Shown here: piece after piece, positions 59,800 to 64,000 of the stretch | Position numbering within the stretch: the stretch's first letter is position 1 | Layout of the letters: every line of letters begins with the position of its first letter | From: Begonia masoniana | Taxonomy: Eukaryota > Streptophyta > Magnoliopsida > Cucurbitales > Begoniaceae | Reading direction: 5' to 3' | NCBI GenBank assembly: GCA_022432975.1 | Contig: CM039504.1 | Location: 2,267,459-2,331,458 of the forward strand | DNA length: 64,000 bases | Notes under the pieces: model-generated | What the model saw: only the letters and a program-made list of their open reading frames with translations | Told to the model about the DNA's origin: nothing | Database searches by the model: none | Program-made: the position numbers and the translations under genes

Positions 59800-61333
59800 T
59801 CAGTCCAACCAACTTATTATGTCGGAGAACACTGTCGCTATGTTCTCCTCCGTCTCCCCGTACAGCAGCCCGTGCCACATTTCTGGGTACATCTTCAACG
59901 TCTTGTCTTCGCTGGCTGCCACGTCATAGAGCAGTTTGCTCACCGATTTATCCGTCACTCTATCTTCTTCCCCGTGTAATATCATGAACGGCAGCGACAC
60001 CTCGTCGAGTCTCTGTTCGAGTTCTGAACTGACCCTCAGAAGTTCATATCCAGTATTCAGACGAGGCCGGCCTTTGTAGCAGAGCTCGTTCTCCCTTATC
60101 TGTTCCATTTTTTAACGTTTTATTGTTATTTGTTTGTAATTGGTGTTGATCAAATTGTCTAATTTAAGTAATAGAGTTGTACCTGTTTTCTAATTTCCGG
60201 CCTTTTGAAAGCCAGATCAATGACATCTTCCGTTGGAATGATTCTCCAGGTTGGGATGACTCTGCAAAGCTTCGTCAAAATGCTTATCACCAGTGGACTG
60301 GGTTTCATCTCGTCTGCAATCTGTCCAAACAAAATTAAATATTATTTTCAAATATTAAATTGCTTTCAGAAGAGTTGAATCTGATTAAATCAACACCCAA
60401 TCTCGAAAAGATTATCTCTTAACTAGCAAGATAAGAACTTTTTTAAGTAACATTAGAGAGTTGGATTGCTTGGATTGGAATGAGCCTGCAATACCTGTCA
60501 AATTTACATAATTTATCATGAAAGACTGTGTCATCCTTAATTAAAAATACATCTGTGACGAACCATAAATTAATTTACAGAAGAAAAATAAGTGTGGTCG
60601 GCGAGGAACGTACCTTACACATGGGAGCAACGAGAAGAGCACCATCCCAATAATCTGGATTTTTTCTGTGAATTAAGAGAGCTACTGCTCCTCCCATGGA
60701 TTCCCCCATCAAATACCTCATTTTCTTCTTGTTTTCTTTCCTCCCTGTTTATTTTTTTAAGGAACAATAATTACCCATAATTTATATAAATTATATATTT
60801 TTAAAAACATAGAAATAGAGGGGTGAATCAGAATCTTACCGCAGATGCTTGAGAAGTGATTAGAACAGTCGTCTACCACATCATCAAAGCTTGTGACATA
60901 GCCCAGTAACCCAGATGATTTTCCATGCCCTTCGTAATCGATTCCGTATATTGCAAATCCTGCCTTTGCCAGTCTAATTGCAGTACCTATAAATTATAAT
61001 TATATCAAAAAAGTATTAGCGATCTCTCTGTTTTTCGACGCGTTTTTAAAGAAGAGAAGGATGGTTGTTTACTGTTCATGGTTATGCTGCACTCCATGGC
61101 GTAGCCGTGGCAGAGGAAGATCAAAGCTTTTGGTTCTTGCTTTGTTGGAACCCAACTGCACGTAAATAGCTTCAACCCGCGTGAATTCAGAGTGAATTCC
61201 TGCCGGAAAAATAGAGAATTCGGCAAAAATCAATCCACCGTCGCTAAAATAAATTTGTTTCGTTTTTTTCATAAACTCGAAATCAATAAAGATTCTTAAT
61301 TTGGCTTACCTCTTCGTATCTGACATTCTCCAT
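59800..61333 (-). CDS. Monoacylglycerol lipase-type alpha/beta hydrolase
   Basis: Six exons on the minus strand: 61333-61310, 61199-61073, 60986-60840, 60744-60614, 60320-60183 and 60099-59800. All phases agree, giving 288 residues. Motifs in order: oxyanion HGYAMECS, nucleophile serine in MGESMGGAVAL, catalytic aspartate in LHGEEDRVTD, catalytic histidine in MYPEMWHGLLYGE. The start MENVRYEE and the sequence LNSRGLKLFTCSWVP match the plant MAGL / caffeoylshikimate-esterase superfamily, nearer to the At1g11090/At1g73480 type than to CSE itself. It probably hydrolyses monoacylglycerol or a related ester in the cytosol or at membranes. The 5' third, with promoter, is repeated upstream (62036-63290). 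Confidence 0.9.
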
Positions 61334-62035
61334 CTCAGTCGTCTGCAGACATCAAAAATTCAAAACAAGAGTCAGCAAAACCCATGAGTGAGAGAGAGAG
61401 AGAGGAAGAGAGAGAGAGACAAACCATGATCGAAGAACTTGCAAGCTGAAAAGGAGCGACTCCAGAGAACGATTAAATATAGAAGAAGAGATATGATCAG
61501 CGAAAAGGATAAGGAGGAAAGCCTTGGAAGGCAGGAGAATTGGATGAGACAAAGTAGGAAAGTACGAAAGCCAAACGAAAACTGGAGCTTTAATTTATAG
61601 AATCATACAAAACACGAAAATTAAAAACAAAATTAAATCATAATAATCGTCACACTCTGGCCCAGCTATTCATATCATATCCAACTTTTGCCTTTTTCCC
61701 ACTTGCCATTCTCTATTACCCATATGAATATAGTGCCATCTTCGTCCAATCTTTTTAATTAATTAATGATTTCGATTAGTATATTTCCTTTTTACCCTTT
61801 AAACAAAATAAAATACCCAATTAAACCATTGATCTTTATATTTTTTGGTGGGGAAGGGAGGAAGACGATCATCTTTGACTATCTCTCCATCCTCTTCTAG
61901 TATTCAACTTTTTGTGTAGTGGACTTTTTCAAGTTATTTTCATCATTAATTGCTATTTCCATCTATAATTTATTCAAACGCATCGCCAGCGCTATGCCCT
62001 ACCCACTTGACAATTGATGATAATTATCTACAAAA

Positions 62036-63290
62036 TTATATATTTTTAAAAACATAGAAATAGAGGGGTGAATCAGAATCTCACCGCAGATGCTTGAGAA
62101 GTGATTAGAACAATCGTCTACTACATCATCAAAGCTTGTGACATAGCCCAGTAACCCAGATGATTTTCCATGTCCTTCGTAATCGATTCCGTATATTGCA
62201 AATCCTGCCTTTGCCAGTCTAATTGCAGTGCCTAAAAATTATAATTATATAAAAAAAAAAAGTATTAGCGATCGCTCTGTTTTTCGACGCGTTTTTAAAG
62301 AAGAGAAGGATGGTTGTTTACTGTTCATGGTTATGCTGCACTCCATGGCGTAGCCGTGGCAGAGGAAGATCAAAGCTTTTGGTTCTTGCTTTGTTGGAAC
62401 CCAACTGCACGTAAATAGCTTCAACCCGCGTGAATTCAGAGTGAATTCCTGCAGGAAAATACAGAATTCGGCAAAAATCAATCCACCGTCGCTAAAATAA
62501 ATTTGTTTCGTTTTTTCATAAACTCGAAATCAATAAAGTTTCTTAATTTGGCTTACCTCTTCGTATCTGACATTCTCCATCTCAGTCGTCTGCAGACATC
62601 AAAAATTCAAAACAAGAGTCAGCAAACCCATGAGAGAGAGAGAGAGAGAGAGAAGAGGAAGAGAGAGAAACAAACCATGATCGAAGAACTTGCAAGCTGA
62701 AAGGAGCGACTCCAGAGAACGATTAAATATAGAAGAAGAGATATGATCAGCGAAAAGGATAAGGAGGAAAGCCTTGGAAGGCAGGAGAATTGGATGAGAC
62801 AAAGTAGGAAAGTACGAAAGCCAAACGAAAACTGGAGCTTTAATTTATAGAATCATACAAAACACGAAAATTAAAAACAAAATTAAATCATAATAATCGT
62901 CACACTCTGGCCCAGCTATTCATATCATATCCAACTTTTGCCTTTTTCCCACTTGCCATTCTCTATTACCCATATGAATATAGTGCCATCTTCGTCCAAT
63001 CTTTTTAATTAATTAATGATTTCGATTAGTATATTTCCTTTTTACCCTTTAAACAAAATAAAATACCCAATTAAACCATTGATCTTTATATTTTTTGGTG
63101 GGGAAGGGAGGAAGACGATCATCTTTGACTATCTCTCCATCCTCTTCTAGTATTCAACTTTTTGTGTAGTGGACTTTTTCAAGTTATTTTCATCATTAAT
63201 TGCTATTTCCATCTATAATTTATTCAAACGCATCGCCAGCGCTATGCCCTACCCACTTGACAATTGATGATAATTATCTACAAAATTATA
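62036..63290 (-). repeat. Tandem duplicate of hydrolase promoter and exons 1-3
   Basis: It aligns with about 60787-62035 at very high identity. Differences are mostly run-length changes (AAAACCC/AAACCC, CTGAAAAGG/CTGAAAGG), GA-repeat lengths and a few substitutions. Exons 1' (62580-62557), 2' (about 62457-62332) and 3' (about 62232-62086) remain open and encode the same residues, including HGYAMECS. Exon 4, with the nucleophile serine, is absent, so this copy alone cannot make an active enzyme. Confidence 0.92.
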
Positions 63291-64000
63291 TTTTTATTTT
63301 TAAAAATATCGTTATCTATTTTTGAAATTTCAAAAGAGCGAAATTCAACAAGGGTAGTGTCGGTAAAAAAAAAAAAAATTCAGGTTTCTGAAAAATAGGT
63401 TTTGCAAAAATGACACAAAATTTTGGAATTTTGCATGACAAAAAAGCTTTATTTCACGTAACAGAAAGAGTTCCTGATTTTCGCGTTGCCAGTTTGCAGC
63501 GATTTAAGCGTGGTAATAACGGTCGTCGCCGGCTTTGACTTTATTTTCCACGTGTGTACGTAATATTACACGTGTATATTATATATTATTTATTTATTTT
63601 ACGGGGCCGGTTAAAAGTGTTTCAATTATTGTTGTTTAATATATAATTTAAAATTATTATTTTTCTAACAGAAAGTATAAAACGTCAAGAAAAAAAAAAT
63701 CAAAGGTGGAGCATAGAAAACGCAATAAATGTCATAAATGACGTACAACTTGTGGCGCTGGTCAAGGTTGACTGGCTGGAGTATTAATAATAATAATACA
63801 GTATAAATTATTTTCATATGAAAAATCAAAGATTTTTTATATAATTATGTACTTCATAAATATTCAAGAAATATAAGTTTTTATTTTTAAAAAAAAAAAC
63901 TAAGTAGAATAGAGCTGTCAATATCTTGCTTATGGAGAAGCCATGAAAATTAGCTAGAGATTAATTAATAAACTAAGTAGATTAATTAATTGAGTTTGGT
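63291..64000. other. AT-rich right edge, no gene recognised
   Basis: It contains poly(A) runs and short AT repeats and no conserved frame. Confidence 0.45.

Overview
This is nuclear DNA of a flowering plant, almost certainly a core eudicot. Genes have GT-AG introns, the intergenic DNA is AT-rich, and the families are plant-specific: dirigent proteins, DUF674, PsbP-like, ZAT zinc finger, ALP1-like domesticated transposase, and a Cassandra retrotransposon whose LTRs carry 5S rRNA-like sequence. I cannot name the species.

Layout, with '-' for minus-strand genes. 1-1.7 kb: 5' end of a nuclear TDBD-family-like gene (-). 2.2-7.3 kb: transposon field with a PIF/Harbinger remnant, a long inverted-repeat element, inverted SINE-like copies and a complete Cassandra TRIM. 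7.9-8.4 kb: C2H2/EAR repressor. 10.9-15.7 kb: ALP1-like gene (-), split by a partial self-duplication plus about 1 kb of a hexanucleotide repeat. 17.1-19.1 kb: PHIP1 (-). 20.7-23.0 kb: F-box gene with a duplicated 5' end. 23.4-33.4 kb: tandem array of PPL1 (+) and DUF674 (-) units, with solo-LTR sequence upstream of DUF674 copies 1 and 2. 33.8-36.0 kb: MTP11. 36.6-37.1 kb: displaced PHIP1 5' fragment. 37-42.6 kb: repeats, including a palindromic Cassandra LTR insertion. 43.0-43.8 kb: RPGE2-like. 44.8-46.4 kb: DHAR (-). 47.1-52.1 kb: dirigent gene broken by a Ty1-copia element that itself holds a nested solo LTR. 52.8-53.8 kb: intact dirigent gene (-). 54.5-58.9 kb: SF3B3. 59.8-61.3 kb: MAGL-type hydrolase (-), with its 5' third repeated at 62.0-63.3 kb.

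The host genes do not form a pathway. What unites them is conserved linkage: as I remember the locus numbers, homologs of the hydrolase, SF3B3, dirigent, RPGE2, PPL1, PHIP1 and ALP1-like genes sit together on Arabidopsis chromosome 3 (about At3g55180 to At3g55350).

Two themes deserve attention. First, reading frames of otherwise well-conserved genes (SF3B3, MTP11, F-box, PPL1, the TDBD-like gene) are each broken by an apparent one-base indel, often in a short homopolymer, and near-identical partial duplications occur at three genes. Both facts suggest residual consensus error and possibly false haplotype duplication, so 'pseudogene' calls need checking. Second, several mobile-element structures are unusually clear: the palindromic Cassandra insertion, a solo LTR with its empty site preserved in a paralog, and the nested copia insertion. 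I found no evidence of a previously undescribed multi-gene system.
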